NCBI GenBank assembly: GCA_021324735.1
Contig: JAJPIO010000018.1
Location: 186,001-250,000 of the forward strand
Reading direction: 5' to 3'
Length of the DNA stretch: 64,000 nucleotides
From: Bacteroidota bacterium
GTDB lineage: Bacteria; Bacteroidota; Ignavibacteria; Palsa-1295
Below are positions 34,143 to 45,256 of the stretch, one piece after another. The position numbers and the translations under genes were made by a program. The first letter of the stretch is position 1; each line of letters begins with the position of its first letter. Below the pieces are notes generated by a model. That model had not been told where the DNA came from and made no database searches. It saw only the letters and a list, made by a program, of their open reading frames with translations.

Positions 34143-35483
34143 TCACAATGAATATTTCTTACGCTTGCGCCACAGCGTTGCACTATCAATCTTGAGGACC
34201 CGCGCTGCTTCTTCCAGGCTCGAAGTCTTGCTGATAACCTGCGCGATATAATCCCGTTCGACCTCATCCAGCGACTTGAGTTGCATACCATTGGATGATG
34301 GCTTGTAATCGTCGTAAGACGAAGCTGATTTAAGACCGATATGGTCGGGAAGATCCGCGCGCTCGACACTCGCGCGCGAACCTGCCAACACAGTAGCTCG
34401 AAGCATAGCATTCTCGAGTTCACGAACATTGCCGCGCCAATCGTACTCCAGCAAGGCTGTTTTAACGGTTTCAGAAAGTTTAGGAGCTATACCATTCTGC
34501 GAAGCACTGGCGATAAAGTGTTCGGCGAGTGGAATAATGTCTTCCCGGCGCAGGCGAAGCGGCGGAATGAGTAACCGCACTCCGCTCAAGCGATAGAACA
34601 GATCTTCCCGAAATTCTCCCCGCTCGATCGCTTCTTCTAAATTGCGATTCGTCGCTGCAATAATCCGGACATCGGCATAGCGCGTCTCATTTTCGCCGAC
34701 ACGTTGAAACTCATGACTTTGTAAAAAACGGAGCAGCTTGGCTTGCATCGATGGTGACATTTCGCCGATCTCGTCGAGGAACAGGGTTCCTCCATTGGCC
34801 GCTTCCACTCTCCCTTCTCTATCTTTGAGTGCCCCGGTAAATGCGCCTTTCACATGACCGAACAACTCGGATTCTATCAACTCCTCTGTTAAAGCAGCAC
34901 AGTTGAGCTTTACGATCGGCCTCTCGGCCCGCTCGCTATGACGGTGGATAAAATCGGCAACGAGTTCTTTGCCAGTGCCAGTCTCGCCTTCTATTAGCAC
35001 AGTCAACTGCGAGTTAGCCACTCGCTCGGCCATGCGTAGCACACCAAGATAGGTAGTGTTTGTTGTCAGGATCTCGTTGGTACGATGTGTTGCCTCTTGC
35101 AGTTTATGGGAGGCTACCACTCGTTCGACAAAGGCGGCAAGCTCTTTTAGTTCGAACGGCTTCTGCAAATAATCATACGCGCCGAGCTTCATTGCCGTCA
35201 CCGCGGTGTCGACGGTGCCGTGTGCAGTAATGATGACCACTGTCAGTTCTGGCAAACGCCGATGCAATTCCTGCATCAGAGTAATACCATTCATCGGAAA
35301 CATCATGAGATCGATGAACGCAACATCAAATTGCTTCTCACCAAACACATCTTTATCGATCTCCTTGAGGGCTGTTTCTGCGTCCTCGAACGCGGTTACT
35401 TCGTAGCCGAGCGCCTTCAGACCTATCGTCATTGTTTTGACGATATGCGGCTCATCATCGACGATCAGTAATCTGCCCTTCAT
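34143..35483 (-). CDS. NtrC-family sigma-54-dependent response regulator
   Basis: A 446-residue protein with three domains. The receiver (1-~125) has acidic pocket DDEP, phospho-acceptor Asp58 and Lys108. The AAA+ domain has Walker A GETGTGKE (166-173), the sigma-54 contact loop GAFTGA (213-218) and [11 protein letters not shown] (Walker B). A Fis-type helix-turn-helix ends the chain ([19 protein letters not shown]). It should open sigma-54 promoters when phosphorylated. It overlaps the sensor kinase gene by 4 bases (ATGA), so it was translated together with it. Its partner is damaged (next entry). Confidence 0.96.
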   Translation of the reverse strand: MKGRLLIVDDEPHIVKTMTIGLKALGYEVTAFEDAETALKEIDKDVFGEKQFDVAFIDLMMFPMNGITLMQELHRRLPELTVVIITAHGTVDTAVTAMKLGAYDYLQKPFELKELAAFVERVVASHKLQEATHRTNEILTTNTTYLGVLRMAERVANSQLTVLIEGETGTGKELVADFIHRHSERAERPIVKLNCAALTEELIESELFGHVKGAFTGALKDREGRVEAANGGTLFLDEIGEMSPSMQAKLLRFLQSHEFQRVGENETRYADVRIIAATNRNLEEAIERGEFREDLFYRLSGVRLLIPPLRLRREDIIPLAEHFIASASQNGIAPKLSETVKTALLEYDWRGNVRELENAMLRATVLAGSRASVERADLPDHIGLKSASSYDDYKPSSNGMQLKSLDEVERDYIAQVISKTSSLEEAARVLKIDSATLWRKRKKYSL

Positions 35484-37435
35484 GCTTCTTTCTGCGATGA
35501 AATAGTAATTGCCGGTTCCGAAACCGGGATGCGCTCAACACGAAAACGAACGGTAAAAGCACTTCCCTTTCCAACTGCACTTTCAAGTTCCACTCGCCCG
35601 CCATAGCGCGCGGCAATTTCACGAACGATCGCCAAGCCAAGACCTACCGAGCCAGGTGTACTGGAATCGCGATGCTTGATCTGGACAAACTTCTCGAAAA
35701 TTCTCTCCTGGTCTGCGGGCGCGATCCCAACACCAGTATCTCGAACGATAAGTGAAAGTTCACTCGTCTGCTCATTCCACTTAGTTGAGATAGAAACAGA
35801 ACCACCTGAAGGCGTATACTTCAGCGCATTGGAAAGCAGGTTTGAAAGTACGCTTACGTAATGCTCCTGCGTGATCTTGAATCGTCCGCTTACCATTCCA
35901 TCGACATCCAACCGCAGCTTCCTCTCTCGATACATGGGCTGCATCGAGCGAACGAGCTGTTCGGTCGCCTGCTGAACATCGATAACCTCTTCTGTCGCTT
36001 TCGTATCGGCAGAGCTCTCCAGTCGCGAAAGTGTTAACAGATCGCGAATGAGCTTCGAAAGACGGCGAGCATCATCCTTGGACGTATCGATGATATCGTG
36101 CTGCTCGCGATTCAATGCTCCGACTAACTCGTCGCCTAGGATGTCCAGCGACATCGTCATGGAAGTAAGCGGTGTCCGGAATTCATGCGAGACCTTCGCA
36201 ATGAAGTCCGATTTCATCTGGTCCAGCTCCTTAAAGTGAGTAATGTCTGTAAAAAGAACGAGGACCCCAGCAACAGGCATTTCCCGGGTTGCAGAACCGC
36301 CATTTTGACCCGCAACAATACGTGCAACCCGGATACGAAAATGCCGTGTATGCCCTCCCGATGTAAGTGACACGATCGGTGGCGCAGCAGAGATCATCTC
36401 TTCGAGTGTTGCAGCAGGACGCACAAGTTCTTTCGCGGCACGCTCGATCGCATGTTCAACATTACGTCGAACGTCTTTGCTGCGGAAGAGATCAGACAAG
36501 GATCGTCCCAATGCCGACTCATGGCTATGGCCTGTTATGACCTCCGCAGCTTTATTCAAATGGAGTAATCGTCCCTCGGCATCGAATAAAAGCAGCGGAT
36601 CATCGATCGATTCAATGATCGCTTCGGACTTCTGCTTCTCGCGAACGATCTCATTAACGTTCATCTCCTCGAAAGCTCGGAGGCGCTCTGTCATTCGATT
36701 GAATTCAAATCCCAGGTCCGCTATCTCATCAGCACCATGAATAGGAATGTGTGTATCGAGATGCCCAGCTTTTAGCTCCTTTACGCTGTCGGTCAGATCT
36801 CGCAACGGCTGGATCGCACGCCGGGAAATAGCATAGCTACCAATTAGCCCCACTGCCAATGCTACAGCAGCCACAAGCATGACACCGAGCGTCGATTGTT
36901 TTGCCCTGTTCTTCGCCTGTAACTTCGCCGTTTGAAATGCTGCAAAGTTTAGCTCTTGCAACGTCAGACTTCGTGCACGAAGCGTGCTGATCTCGTGCTC
37001 TAACGTATCTTCATAAAACCGGCGAGCTTTGGGAGGATGATGGAGTGCTAAGCTGTAAAAAAGATCGAGATGCGATTTATAATCATCCCACCGAGATTCT
37101 ATATCATTGAGGAGTGCAGAGGAGCTATCCTGGGTACCCACCGCTCGCCATGCGTTTTGAAGTGCATAGTTGAAGTGAGCCGGCTCTTAAACGAGCACCG
37201 GACCTGCATCCACCGTGTCGCCTGCGAGCATACGAAGTTCTGCCTCATCCAGCCGGACAAGGCTTTCATACATGCTGGTATTGGCGAGATTTTGTTCGGC
37301 ACTTTGCTCGAGAGCTTCGCTGGTTACATCCGCCAGAGAAGCCAGCGAATAAATAGCATATCCTCCAAGCCCAACAAGGAGCAATAGAATCAATAAAAAG
37401 CCAACAAAAACCTTGGCTCGGAGGGTAGTGAACAT
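35480..37435 (-). pseudogene. Sensor histidine kinase broken by an in-frame TAA (or split gene)
   Basis: From the ATG at 37433-37435 one reading frame covers the whole kinase, but codon 83 (37187-37189) is TAA. Domains in frame order: TM1 (~residues 8-29), periplasmic part interrupted by the stop, TM2 (~182-203), HAMP, PAS (~270-400), HisKA with His417 in KVSHEFRTPLTSM, and HATPase with NALKYTPSGG, DTGVGIAP and GLGLAIV. The frame is not shifted, so a single base change such as CAA to TAA explains it. The downstream part (from GTG at 37141, 553 codons) retains TM2 and all kinase motifs but loses TM1. It may be a pseudogene, readthrough, restart or a base-calling error. Confidence 0.85.
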
Positions 37436-37498
37436 CTAAACAGCCCAACCGTGAGGGACCAGGAATATATTCCCGGCCTGTTCCACTATGAGATTTTC

Positions 37499-39802
37499 TT
37501 ATTCGACCGGTTCTCCTTCTCCCAAAAGCGCAGGAATGGTGCTGGTATAGATTGAATACAGCTCGGCAATCGACTCGTCGATAAGGTCCCGAACGATCAG
37601 CCTATCGCCTGTCACTTCACCGATCACATGAGCATCGAGGCCAAAGCTACGAGCGATGAGTGAAATTTCATCTACGTTGGATCGATCGGCAGAAAGTACA
37701 ACGACACCTTGCCGTTCCGCAAAGAGCGTAGTATCGACGCGGTTCGCACCATTCGCCACTAACGGGAAATGAACCTTCGCTCCAAGCTGCTTTTCAGTGC
37801 CTTGGGCAAAGCAGCACTCGGCAAGCGCTACAGCAATGCCTCCTTCACTTACGTCATGCGCGGAATTCAATAACCGTCTATCGGCTAATTCCACGAGAGC
37901 TTTAACAAGTGCGGCTTGCTTATCGAGATCACACTCTGGAGCATGACCCGCCACGACTCCTGCCTGCTGAAATAAATATTCGCTTCCGCCAAGCCCATCA
38001 AATTTATCATTCGACTCACCGACAGAAAGCAGAATGATGGCATCGCTTTCTTTCTTAAAGTCGCTGGAAACAACCTTCGAGATGTCTTCGATAAGACCGA
38101 TCATACCGATCGTCGGCGTTGGATAGATAGCACCATCCGGACTTTCGTTGTAGAAACTGACGTTTCCGCCGGTCACCGGTGTATCGAATGCGTTACAGGC
38201 ATCGCCCATGCCTCGAACTGCTTCCTTAAACTGGTAGTAAACCTCCGGATCATACGGATTACCAAAGTTCAGACAGTTCGTAACTCCTAGCGGAGTTGCA
38301 CCGGTGCAAGCGATGTTGCGCGCCGTTTCTGCTACTGCAATGGCACCACCACGATAAGGATCGAGATAAACGTAGCGCGAATTACAGTCCGTCTTCATCG
38401 CTAAACCTTTGGTGGTCGATTTTATACGCACCACAGCAGCATCACTACCAGTCAGATACATCGAGTTCGTGCGAACCATCGAATCGTACTGCTCGAAGAC
38501 CCATTTTTTCGATGCGATATTGGGTGACCCCAATAATTCTTTGAGAGTGCCAGCCGGATCATCATCGTCCGGCAGCTTGGAAAGAACGAAGGAATGAACT
38601 TCCTTTAGATATGCTGGCTCCTTGGTAGCACGATGATAGACCGGCGTCATATCACCGCCCAGCGCAAGACCTTTTGCCGGAATATCCGCGACACGTTCAC
38701 CATGATAATCGATCACAACTCTTCCGGTATCCGTAACTTCCCCGATAATCGCTGCCTGCAAGTCCCACTTCGTAAAGATAGCTTGAATCGCTTTAACATC
38801 TTCCGGTTTTACGACGACGAGCATTCGCTCCTGCGACTCGGAAAGCATGATCTCGTAAGCCGACATACTCGCCTCTCGTAACGGCACTTTGTCAAGATCG
38901 ATCTTCATACCAGTGCCGGCTTTGAAGCTCATCTCAGAAGTCGAGCAGCTAATACCAGCGGCACCCATATCCTGCATGCCAACGACGACCCCGGCAGCGA
39001 TCGCTTCGAGCGTTGCTTCGAGTAATAATTTTTCGGCAAAAGGATCCCCCACTTGTACCGTAGGTCTAAGCGATTCCGCGGCTTCGCTAAAAACGGCGCT
39101 TGCAAGTAAACTCGCACCATGAATTCCATCGCGTCCGGTACGTGAGCCCACGATCATCACCACGTTGCCAACACCACTTGCCGAGGCGCTGACCGTCTTG
39201 CCATGCTCCACAATGCCGACCGCCATCGCATTTACCAGCGGATTCCCTTGATAGCAACTATCGAAATAAACTTCCCCGGCTACGGTCGGCACACCGAAGG
39301 AATTTCCGTAATCGCCAATACCATGCACTACACCACGCACGAGATACTTAGTGCGGCCGGTATTCGCGTCATCGCTATCGAGTTCGCCAAAGCGAAGCGA
39401 ATCGAGGGCGGCAATAGGCCGGGCGCCCATAGTGAAGATATCGCGAAGTATTCCACCAACACCGGTTGCAGCTCCCTGGTACGGCTCGACGGCCGATGGA
39501 TGATTGTGCGATTCGATCTTAAAGGCTACAGCAAGACCGTCGCCAATATCCATCAAGCCGGCATTCTCTTCCCCGGCTTCCACAAGTAATCGCCCACCTT
39601 TTCGAGGAAGTGTCTTGATGACAGAGATACTGTTCTTGTAGGAGCAATGCTCGCTCCACATTACCGAGAAGATACCAAGTTCGGTATAGGTGGGAATACG
39701 TCCATCGAGAATGGAAACGATCGTATCAAATTCTTCTTCGAGGAGACCTAATTCAATGGCAACGCGGCGAGCGTCTTCGAGCGTGGAAATCTTATCGTGC
39801 AT
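37499..39802 (-). CDS. purL: Phosphoribosylformylglycinamidine synthase, large (PurL) subunit, PurS/PurQ-dependent type
   Basis: A 767-residue protein of the small-PurL type. The start ([18 protein letters not shown]) and [10 protein letters not shown] are typical, and there are two ATPase-like domains: [18 protein letters not shown] in the first and [21 protein letters not shown] in the second. It makes FGAM from FGAR, ATP and Gln-derived ammonia, the fourth step of purine synthesis. The PurQ/PurS partners are not in the window. It is 63 bases upstream of the kinase gene on the same strand. Confidence 0.97.
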   Translation of the reverse strand: MHDKISTLEDARRVAIELGLLEEEFDTIVSILDGRIPTYTELGIFSVMWSEHCSYKNSISVIKTLPRKGGRLLVEAGEENAGLMDIGDGLAVAFKIESHNHPSAVEPYQGAATGVGGILRDIFTMGARPIAALDSLRFGELDSDDANTGRTKYLVRGVVHGIGDYGNSFGVPTVAGEVYFDSCYQGNPLVNAMAVGIVEHGKTVSASASGVGNVVMIVGSRTGRDGIHGASLLASAVFSEAAESLRPTVQVGDPFAEKLLLEATLEAIAAGVVVGMQDMGAAGISCSTSEMSFKAGTGMKIDLDKVPLREASMSAYEIMLSESQERMLVVVKPEDVKAIQAIFTKWDLQAAIIGEVTDTGRVVIDYHGERVADIPAKGLALGGDMTPVYHRATKEPAYLKEVHSFVLSKLPDDDDPAGTLKELLGSPNIASKKWVFEQYDSMVRTNSMYLTGSDAAVVRIKSTTKGLAMKTDCNSRYVYLDPYRGGAIAVAETARNIACTGATPLGVTNCLNFGNPYDPEVYYQFKEAVRGMGDACNAFDTPVTGGNVSFYNESPDGAIYPTPTIGMIGLIEDISKVVSSDFKKESDAIILLSVGESNDKFDGLGGSEYLFQQAGVVAGHAPECDLDKQAALVKALVELADRRLLNSAHDVSEGGIAVALAECCFAQGTEKQLGAKVHFPLVANGANRVDTTLFAERQGVVVLSADRSNVDEISLIARSFGLDAHVIGEVTGDRLIVRDLIDESIAELYSIYTSTIPALLGEGEPVE

Positions 39803-39887
39803 TATCTATGGAGTGGAGCATACAAGCTCGTGCCGTAAAACAAATTCGCGGCGCAAAAGTGACAACGCTATCCCAACAATAGATCGA

Positions 39888-40160
39888 TCAGGCCGGATGT
39901 AAACTGTCGTGGATAACGCCATATAGCTGGATCGCAACCACTACGAGCACCGAATACATCAGGACGTTAAGGGCAGCATTGAGTCGTGAATGACGCACGA
40001 GGGACATACGCCCCATCATTCCTCTCCAATTGCAGGCAGAACAACGGAACGGATGTATAAAGGGTACAAGAACCATCATAAATGTCTCCTGCGCATTACG
40101 GACGTGGGAGGCACTCAGGGTCCCGACGGATAGGCAAACGGGGCACTGTCTAGCAACCAT
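39888..40160 (-). CDS. Small membrane protein with N-terminal zinc ribbon
   Basis: A 90-residue protein from the ATG at 40158-40160 (MVARQCPVC). Two CxxC pairs (CPVC and CSAC about 35 residues apart) form a probable zinc ribbon. A hydrophobic segment (ALNVLMYSVLVVVAIQLYGV) near the C-terminus can cross the membrane. No family recognised. It is a single gene, 85 bases from purL. Confidence 0.6.
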   Translation of the reverse strand: MVARQCPVCLSVGTLSASHVRNAQETFMMVLVPFIHPFRCSACNWRGMMGRMSLVRHSRLNAALNVLMYSVLVVVAIQLYGVIHDSLHPA

Positions 40161-40258
40161 ATTTTGCAACGGACCTATACGCCACCAACCATTAAGCGGC
40201 AGTATAGAAGCGAGAACAATTTCTTAATATTGTTCTTTCGCTAATTGTTCCGATGCCG

Positions 40259-41725
40259 TTAGTGCTTTTCGCCCATTAGAAAACGTGACTTAGAAGCCTT
40301 CTCTTCAAGCGCGTTTGTTGCAGCGATAAAAAAGGGCAATGCGTGGTCAGTCCTGCGTTTCAACTCACGAGCGCGGATTTCTGCGGTAAATTCTTCCTCT
40401 ATGAATGCCGTAGATAACTCCCCCTTTGCGAATCGGCCATTTTCCATTACAAATTGCCCAAATGGAATGGTCGTTGCCACACCAACGACTCGCATTTCTT
40501 CAAGCGCCCGTTTCATTCGCAGAATTGCACCGGATCGGTCGCGGTCCCAAACAATAAGTTTGGAAAGCAACGAATCATAGAACCCAGAAACTTCGAGGCC
40601 TGCGAATAGCGCACTATCATTTCGGACAAACGCTCCGGCGGGATGCCGAACATAGGAAACGGTACCCAGGCTCGGCATAAAGTCGTTCCAGATATCTTCC
40701 GCTTGAATTCGAAGTTCTATTGCATGGCCGTTGCGAGTTATATCGTTTTGCCCATACCCCAGTTTCTCTCCCTCCGCGATCCGGAATTGCTCACGAACGA
40801 GGTCCATCCCGGTGACAAACTCGGTAACCGGGTGCTCGACTTGCAAACGCGTATTTACTTCGAGAAAATAAAATTTGCGGTCCTGCGAGACCAAAAACTC
40901 TACGGTGCCGGCACCTTCATATTTCGCATGTTTTACGAGCTCAACGGCTGCTTCGCCCATCTCATGCCGGAGCTCCTCCGTCATGATCGCCGAGGGTGAC
41001 TCTTCCACTAATTTCTGATGCCGACGTTGGATCGAGCACTCGCGCTCTCCTAAATGCACCACATTACCGTGGGAATCAGAAAGGATCTGAAATTCAATGT
41101 GCCTCGGCTGAAGCACATATTTTTCGACATACACCCTATCATCACCGAACGCGCTTTTGGCTTCGCCTTTCGCGCGTTCGAGGCTGGAGAGAAGCTCTTC
41201 TTCTCGGTCAACACGTCGCATTCCTTTGCCGCCACCGCCAGCCGCAGCTTTCAGCAAAACCGGATATCCAACCGAGCGGGCTGTTTCTATCGCCTCTTTA
41301 TCGCTAGTCAATGCTGTCGTCGTGCCTTCCGGCGTTGGGATGCCCAGTTTACGGGCAAGCGTTCGAGCCTTGGTCTTATCGCCGAGGAGGTCGATAGCCT
41401 CCGGGCTGGGACCGATGAATTTTATTCCAGCTTTTGTCACTGCTGCGCTGAATTCTGCATTCTCGCTTAGGAAGCCATAGCCAGGATGAATTGCATCAGC
41501 ACCGGCGCTTATCGCTGAACCTAAGACTTGTTCAAGATCGAGATACGAATCGCGTGGTGCATTACCTCGGAGCGGAAAAGCTAGATCCGCTTCGCGCACA
41601 AACAGAGCGGTTCGATCGTGAGGTGAATGTGCAACGCTCGTTCTGTACCCACATTCTTTTGCAGATCGGATCACTCGTCGTGCGATCTCACTGCGGTTAG
41701 CGATAAAAATATTTTTAAAGCTCAC
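40259..41725 (-). CDS. accC: Biotin carboxylase subunit of an acyl-CoA carboxylase
   Basis: A 488-residue ATP-grasp enzyme. It has NRSEIARRVIRSAKE at the start, HPGYGFLSENAEFS, the Gly-rich loop KAAAGGGGKGMR, YVEKYVLQPRHIEFQI, the catalytic ECSIQRRHQKLVEESPS and EVNTRLQVEHPVTE. It carboxylates biotin on a carrier with ATP and bicarbonate. It is slightly longer than E. coli AccC (449), as in propionyl/acetyl-CoA carboxylase subunits. No accB or carboxyltransferase is nearby. The start is GTG (41723-41725); no ATG is close. It is 3 bases after mutS2. Confidence 0.95.
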   Translation of the reverse strand: MSFKNIFIANRSEIARRVIRSAKECGYRTSVAHSPHDRTALFVREADLAFPLRGNAPRDSYLDLEQVLGSAISAGADAIHPGYGFLSENAEFSAAVTKAGIKFIGPSPEAIDLLGDKTKARTLARKLGIPTPEGTTTALTSDKEAIETARSVGYPVLLKAAAGGGGKGMRRVDREEELLSSLERAKGEAKSAFGDDRVYVEKYVLQPRHIEFQILSDSHGNVVHLGERECSIQRRHQKLVEESPSAIMTEELRHEMGEAAVELVKHAKYEGAGTVEFLVSQDRKFYFLEVNTRLQVEHPVTEFVTGMDLVREQFRIAEGEKLGYGQNDITRNGHAIELRIQAEDIWNDFMPSLGTVSYVRHPAGAFVRNDSALFAGLEVSGFYDSLLSKLIVWDRDRSGAILRMKRALEEMRVVGVATTIPFGQFVMENGRFAKGELSTAFIEEEFTAEIRARELKRRTDHALPFFIAATNALEEKASKSRFLMGEKH

Positions 41726-41728
41726 TGG

Positions 41729-44272
41729 TTATTTTAATTCTACGATCGTAACTCCGCTTCCGCCCTCTTGCGGCTCACCGAATCGAAAAGTGGCAACGGC
41801 CGGGTGTCCTTTTAGGTGCTGGCTAATACGACGGCCTAAGGCCCCGGTACCAATTCCATGAATGATCTCTACTCGATCGAGACCATGCGCTAATGCATCG
41901 GCCAGGAAACGATCCACTTGGATAACTGCATCATCACCATACTGGCCTCGCAAGTCTATTCGACGTTCCGGCGTAGCCGATAGATACTGAGTCGCTTGCG
42001 ATACATTTTTCGAAGCAGCTTTCTTTTGCTCTTTTGCCACCGCAGCACTGACCACTTCCAGTTGGTCGCGTTTCGTGCGCATCCGGAGAGAACCGATCTC
42101 GATCTCAACATCATTGCCCTTTACTGAAACGACTTTACCGACTTGCGAAGGGTTTGATTTGAGCTTTACGTTGGCTCCAACAGAAACTTCTTGTTCTGAT
42201 CTTGCAACAAGCGGCGCTTCAGGAGCAGCAAGCTCCGCCAGCATCTTCTTTCGCTCTTGCTCCTGAGAAGCTCGCAGAGCCCTAAGGTCCTGCTCAGACT
42301 TTACGGGTATCTGGCTTTGTCGCGCTTCTATCGTTGCAGCTTCTTTGGCTTCACGAACCGCTCGTTCAACAAACGTATTGGCACGTTTGAGGATTTGCTC
42401 TGCCTCCTCGCTCGCTTTCTTTTTAGCATTACGACGAATTTCTTCTACCTCGTCTCGCTTTCGCTCGAAATCGATTTTCGCGACTCGTGCAGCTCCTAAT
42501 TCCCGCTCTGCTTCCACTTTTCGCTGGCGTGCGTCCTGCTGAAGCGATTCCAGCGATGCAACCAGGTCTTCGATGCGGGCCCCTTCTTCTCCCCGAAGTT
42601 CGCGAGCACGATTGACAAGTCCAGACTTTAAACCATATCGCTCGGCGATCTCAAAGGCATGGGAGCTACCCGGTAGCCCCATACGGAATCGGAAGGTAGG
42701 TGTAAGGGTCTGCCGATCAAATTCCATCGAGCCGTTAGCCGCGCCGGGTGAGGACTCGGCGTAAGCCGCAAGCCTTCCGTAATGCGTCGTGGCGATCGTG
42801 AACGTGCCAATGCGGGTAAGATGCTCAAGAATACTTTCGGCCAGCGCACCGCCTTCTTCCGGCGCGGTACCTCCTCCGATTTCATCTAAGAGTACCAGGC
42901 TCTCGCGTGTAACCTCTTTCAATATTCCTGCGAGCGAGGTGATATGTGAGCTGAAGGTACTCAGGTCATCAGCGATCGATTGCGCGTCACCGATCTCCAC
43001 ATAGATACCGTCCATCATTGGAATTCGGCATTCGGGCGACGCCGGGATTGGGATACCAGCGTGTGCCATCAGAGCAAGTAATCCGGTGGTCTTTAGCAAG
43101 ACGGTTTTACCACCGGCATTGGGTCCTGTGAGAACCAGCGTATGATGATCTTCTTCCAGCTCAAGAGTAAGCGGTACGGTTCTGTCACGTCCGAGCTTCT
43201 CCAGGAGCAACGGGTGCCGCGCTGCAATAAGCGATAGCGTTCTTGGCCGTTTCGCAACTTGTTGCTCGATCTGCGCTTCATTGGAATCGAGTTGCAATGC
43301 GTAGGAAGCTTTCGCATGAACGGCATCCAAGTGACCTGCAACGTCGAGCGATGTCCGAATTTTCGGCACCGATGCGCGCGCCTGATCCGCCAAACCGCGA
43401 AGAATGCGATCGATCTCCCGTTGTTCGGCAAATTCCAGTGAACGAAGCTCGTTATTGAGTTCGAGCGTTTCGCTTGGCTCGACAAATACGGTCTGCCCCG
43501 TTTGTGAGACCGAATGAATAAAGCCGGGCACGCGTCGCTTGTGTTCGACCTTTACAGGAACGACGAATCGGCCTTCGCGCTGCGTGATGATCTCTTCCTG
43601 GACAAACTCATCCTCGGAGAGCTTGCGTAAGATCGAGCTTAAGCGAGCACGAAGTAGATCAGACGTCTGAATGATCTCCCGACGTATTCGATTGAGCTCG
43701 GCACTTGCTGAATCTTTTATTTTTCCAGCATCATCGAACACTGCGTCGAAATGCATCTCCAGAATACGGTCCTCGAAAAGAAGAACGCCAGCTTTCCAGA
43801 GTGTCGGAGCACTGGAAGCCCTGCGGGAAAGAAAATCGCGCAACGATCGCATCGCTTTGAGAGCGCTCAGGAAACGCGCTCCTTCCTCCATATAGAGCGT
43901 GCTTCCTGCAATTTCAAGCTTTCTTAGCGTGCCGGAAATATCCTCGAGGCCACCCAATCGGGGCGCATCGCCGGCGATCAGGAAGGTCCGCATTTCGCGC
44001 GTCTCAGTAAGAGAGCGATCTATAGCCAGCAGATCTGATTTCGGCAAAAGCTCCTGCTGAAGTGCAAGCTTACCCAACACCGTCTGGGCTTTGCGGACGT
44101 GCGCGAAGAATATCTTATCATACTCCAGCTCGCGAGCAGCATGACGAAACGAGACTGGAATACCACGTAAGAAATCAATTACCAGCCGTTCGTGAAATAG
44201 CTTTGCTTCCTCGAGCAAACGCTTGTCTTCGGATTGAGTAAGATTTACTTGTTCTAGTTCGGCCACGACCAT
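41729..44272 (-). CDS. mutS2: MutS2 family DNA-binding ATPase with Smr domain
   Basis: An 847-residue MutS2. The middle has the P-loop GPNAGGKTVLLKT, LLDEIGGGTAPEEGGAL (Walker B) and ATTHYGRLAAYAE. A coiled-coil, Lys/Glu-rich segment (about 530-640) follows. The C-terminal Smr domain reads IDLRGQYGDDAVIQVDRFLADAL and EIIHGIGTGALGRRI, with the nuclease-type DLRG and HGxG marks. MutS2 proteins act at ribosome collisions or in recombination suppression rather than mismatch repair. The gene starts at 44270-44272, overlapping the CvpA stop by one base. Confidence 0.95.
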   Translation of the reverse strand: MVVAELEQVNLTQSEDKRLLEEAKLFHERLVIDFLRGIPVSFRHAARELEYDKIFFAHVRKAQTVLGKLALQQELLPKSDLLAIDRSLTETREMRTFLIAGDAPRLGGLEDISGTLRKLEIAGSTLYMEEGARFLSALKAMRSLRDFLSRRASSAPTLWKAGVLLFEDRILEMHFDAVFDDAGKIKDSASAELNRIRREIIQTSDLLRARLSSILRKLSEDEFVQEEIITQREGRFVVPVKVEHKRRVPGFIHSVSQTGQTVFVEPSETLELNNELRSLEFAEQREIDRILRGLADQARASVPKIRTSLDVAGHLDAVHAKASYALQLDSNEAQIEQQVAKRPRTLSLIAARHPLLLEKLGRDRTVPLTLELEEDHHTLVLTGPNAGGKTVLLKTTGLLALMAHAGIPIPASPECRIPMMDGIYVEIGDAQSIADDLSTFSSHITSLAGILKEVTRESLVLLDEIGGGTAPEEGGALAESILEHLTRIGTFTIATTHYGRLAAYAESSPGAANGSMEFDRQTLTPTFRFRMGLPGSSHAFEIAERYGLKSGLVNRARELRGEEGARIEDLVASLESLQQDARQRKVEAERELGAARVAKIDFERKRDEVEEIRRNAKKKASEEAEQILKRANTFVERAVREAKEAATIEARQSQIPVKSEQDLRALRASQEQERKKMLAELAAPEAPLVARSEQEVSVGANVKLKSNPSQVGKVVSVKGNDVEIEIGSLRMRTKRDQLEVVSAAVAKEQKKAASKNVSQATQYLSATPERRIDLRGQYGDDAVIQVDRFLADALAHGLDRVEIIHGIGTGALGRRISQHLKGHPAVATFRFGEPQEGGSGVTIVELK

Positions 44273-44760
44273 TAAATTGGAACGCCCCCACCCTCGGAGG
44301 GCAAATGCATGTAGGGCTTTAGAACAGCTATAAACGAGGTTGAGGTTTTGATGAGTATCGGATAGAGCCGCGATTGCTGTACCGTCGACTCCGGCGGTAA
44401 GTGAACGAGGTTAAAAAGCGCGAGCAGTAATCCAAGAATAACAGCACCGCGAATAAAACCAAGTACTGCACCCACTAGTCCGTCCAGACCACGAAAGAGG
44501 CCATGCTTTGGCCGCACGAGCCTTCGCAGCCAGCTTCCTATAATGAGCAGTACAATAAACGCAAGCAGAAATCCAACGATCGGCCTAAGCCATGTTGAGC
44601 CAATATGTACCATATTGCCGACTTCCGGCCCAAAGGCTGAGGCGATAATACCTGCCGCAACAAAGATCGCGACAGCCAGAAACATTGAAAGCGCTCCTGA
44701 TCGCCACCCTTTGTACGTCGAGAGGGCAAGCAAAAGTAATAGGATGAGGTCGAACGTCAC
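44272..44760 (-). CDS. CvpA family membrane protein
   Basis: A 162-residue protein with four hydrophobic segments and the CvpA start FDLILLLLLALSTYKGWRSG, plus LRRLVRPKHGLFRGLDGLVGAVLGFIRGAVI. CvpA proteins are needed for colicin V secretion in E. coli and for envelope stress tolerance in others; the molecular role is not settled. The start is GTG (44758-44760), 6 bases after yqeY. Genes overlap by one base with mutS2. Confidence 0.85.
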   Translation of the reverse strand: MTFDLILLLLLALSTYKGWRSGALSMFLAVAIFVAAGIIASAFGPEVGNMVHIGSTWLRPIVGFLLAFIVLLIIGSWLRRLVRPKHGLFRGLDGLVGAVLGFIRGAVILGLLLALFNLVHLPPESTVQQSRLYPILIKTSTSFIAVLKPYMHLPSEGGGVPI

Positions 44761-44766
44761 GAGCGA

Positions 44767-45219
44767 TCAGAGCGCAGCAAGCTGTTCTTTGACTATCTCC
44801 TGCACGAGCTTGCCATCGGCCTTTCCTTTCATCTCCTTCATCAGGGTAGGAATAACCTTGTTGGTATCCTGCGGACCCGCGGCTCCCGCTTCCTTAATTA
44901 CCGCACGCACTCGTTCGGCTATTTCTTCTCTGGAAAGTTGCTGCGGCAAATAGCTTTGGATGATCTCGAGCTCCGCTCGCTCTTTCTCTGCCAATTCCGG
45001 TCGGTTATTCTGATCGTACAACTCGATAGCTTCGCGGCGCTTTTTGGCAGCACTGGTGAGCACTTTGATCTCCTCATCGGGAGTCATTTCCCGACCGGCG
45101 CCGCTTTTCTCGAACTCGATTATGGAAGCGCGGAGACTTCGAACGGTCTCGGTCCGCACCCTCTCGCCAGCCTTCATGGCCGACTTCAAATCCTCGTTAA
45201 CTCGCTCCTTTAAGCTCAT
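44767..45219 (-). CDS. GatB/YqeY domain protein
   Basis: A 150-residue protein, the stand-alone YqeY form. The start SLKERVNEDLKSAMKAGERVRTETVRSLRA and the central LTSAAKKRREAIELYDQNNRPELAEKERAEL are typical, and the end has the Gly-containing PTLMKEMKGKADGKLVQEIVKEQL. It resembles the GatB tail that binds tRNA-like structures. It leads into cvpA (6 bases). Confidence 0.93.
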   Translation of the reverse strand: MSLKERVNEDLKSAMKAGERVRTETVRSLRASIIEFEKSGAGREMTPDEEIKVLTSAAKKRREAIELYDQNNRPELAEKERAELEIIQSYLPQQLSREEIAERVRAVIKEAGAAGPQDTNKVIPTLMKEMKGKADGKLVQEIVKEQLAAL

Positions 45220-45256
45220 GATATTAAATAATTTAGCGTTTGCTGATTAATGCCAC

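Noticed and set aside
33977-34429. Frame overlapping tRNA-Asn and the response regulator
   Set aside because: Runs through the tRNA on the same strand and over a confirmed coding gene in another frame.
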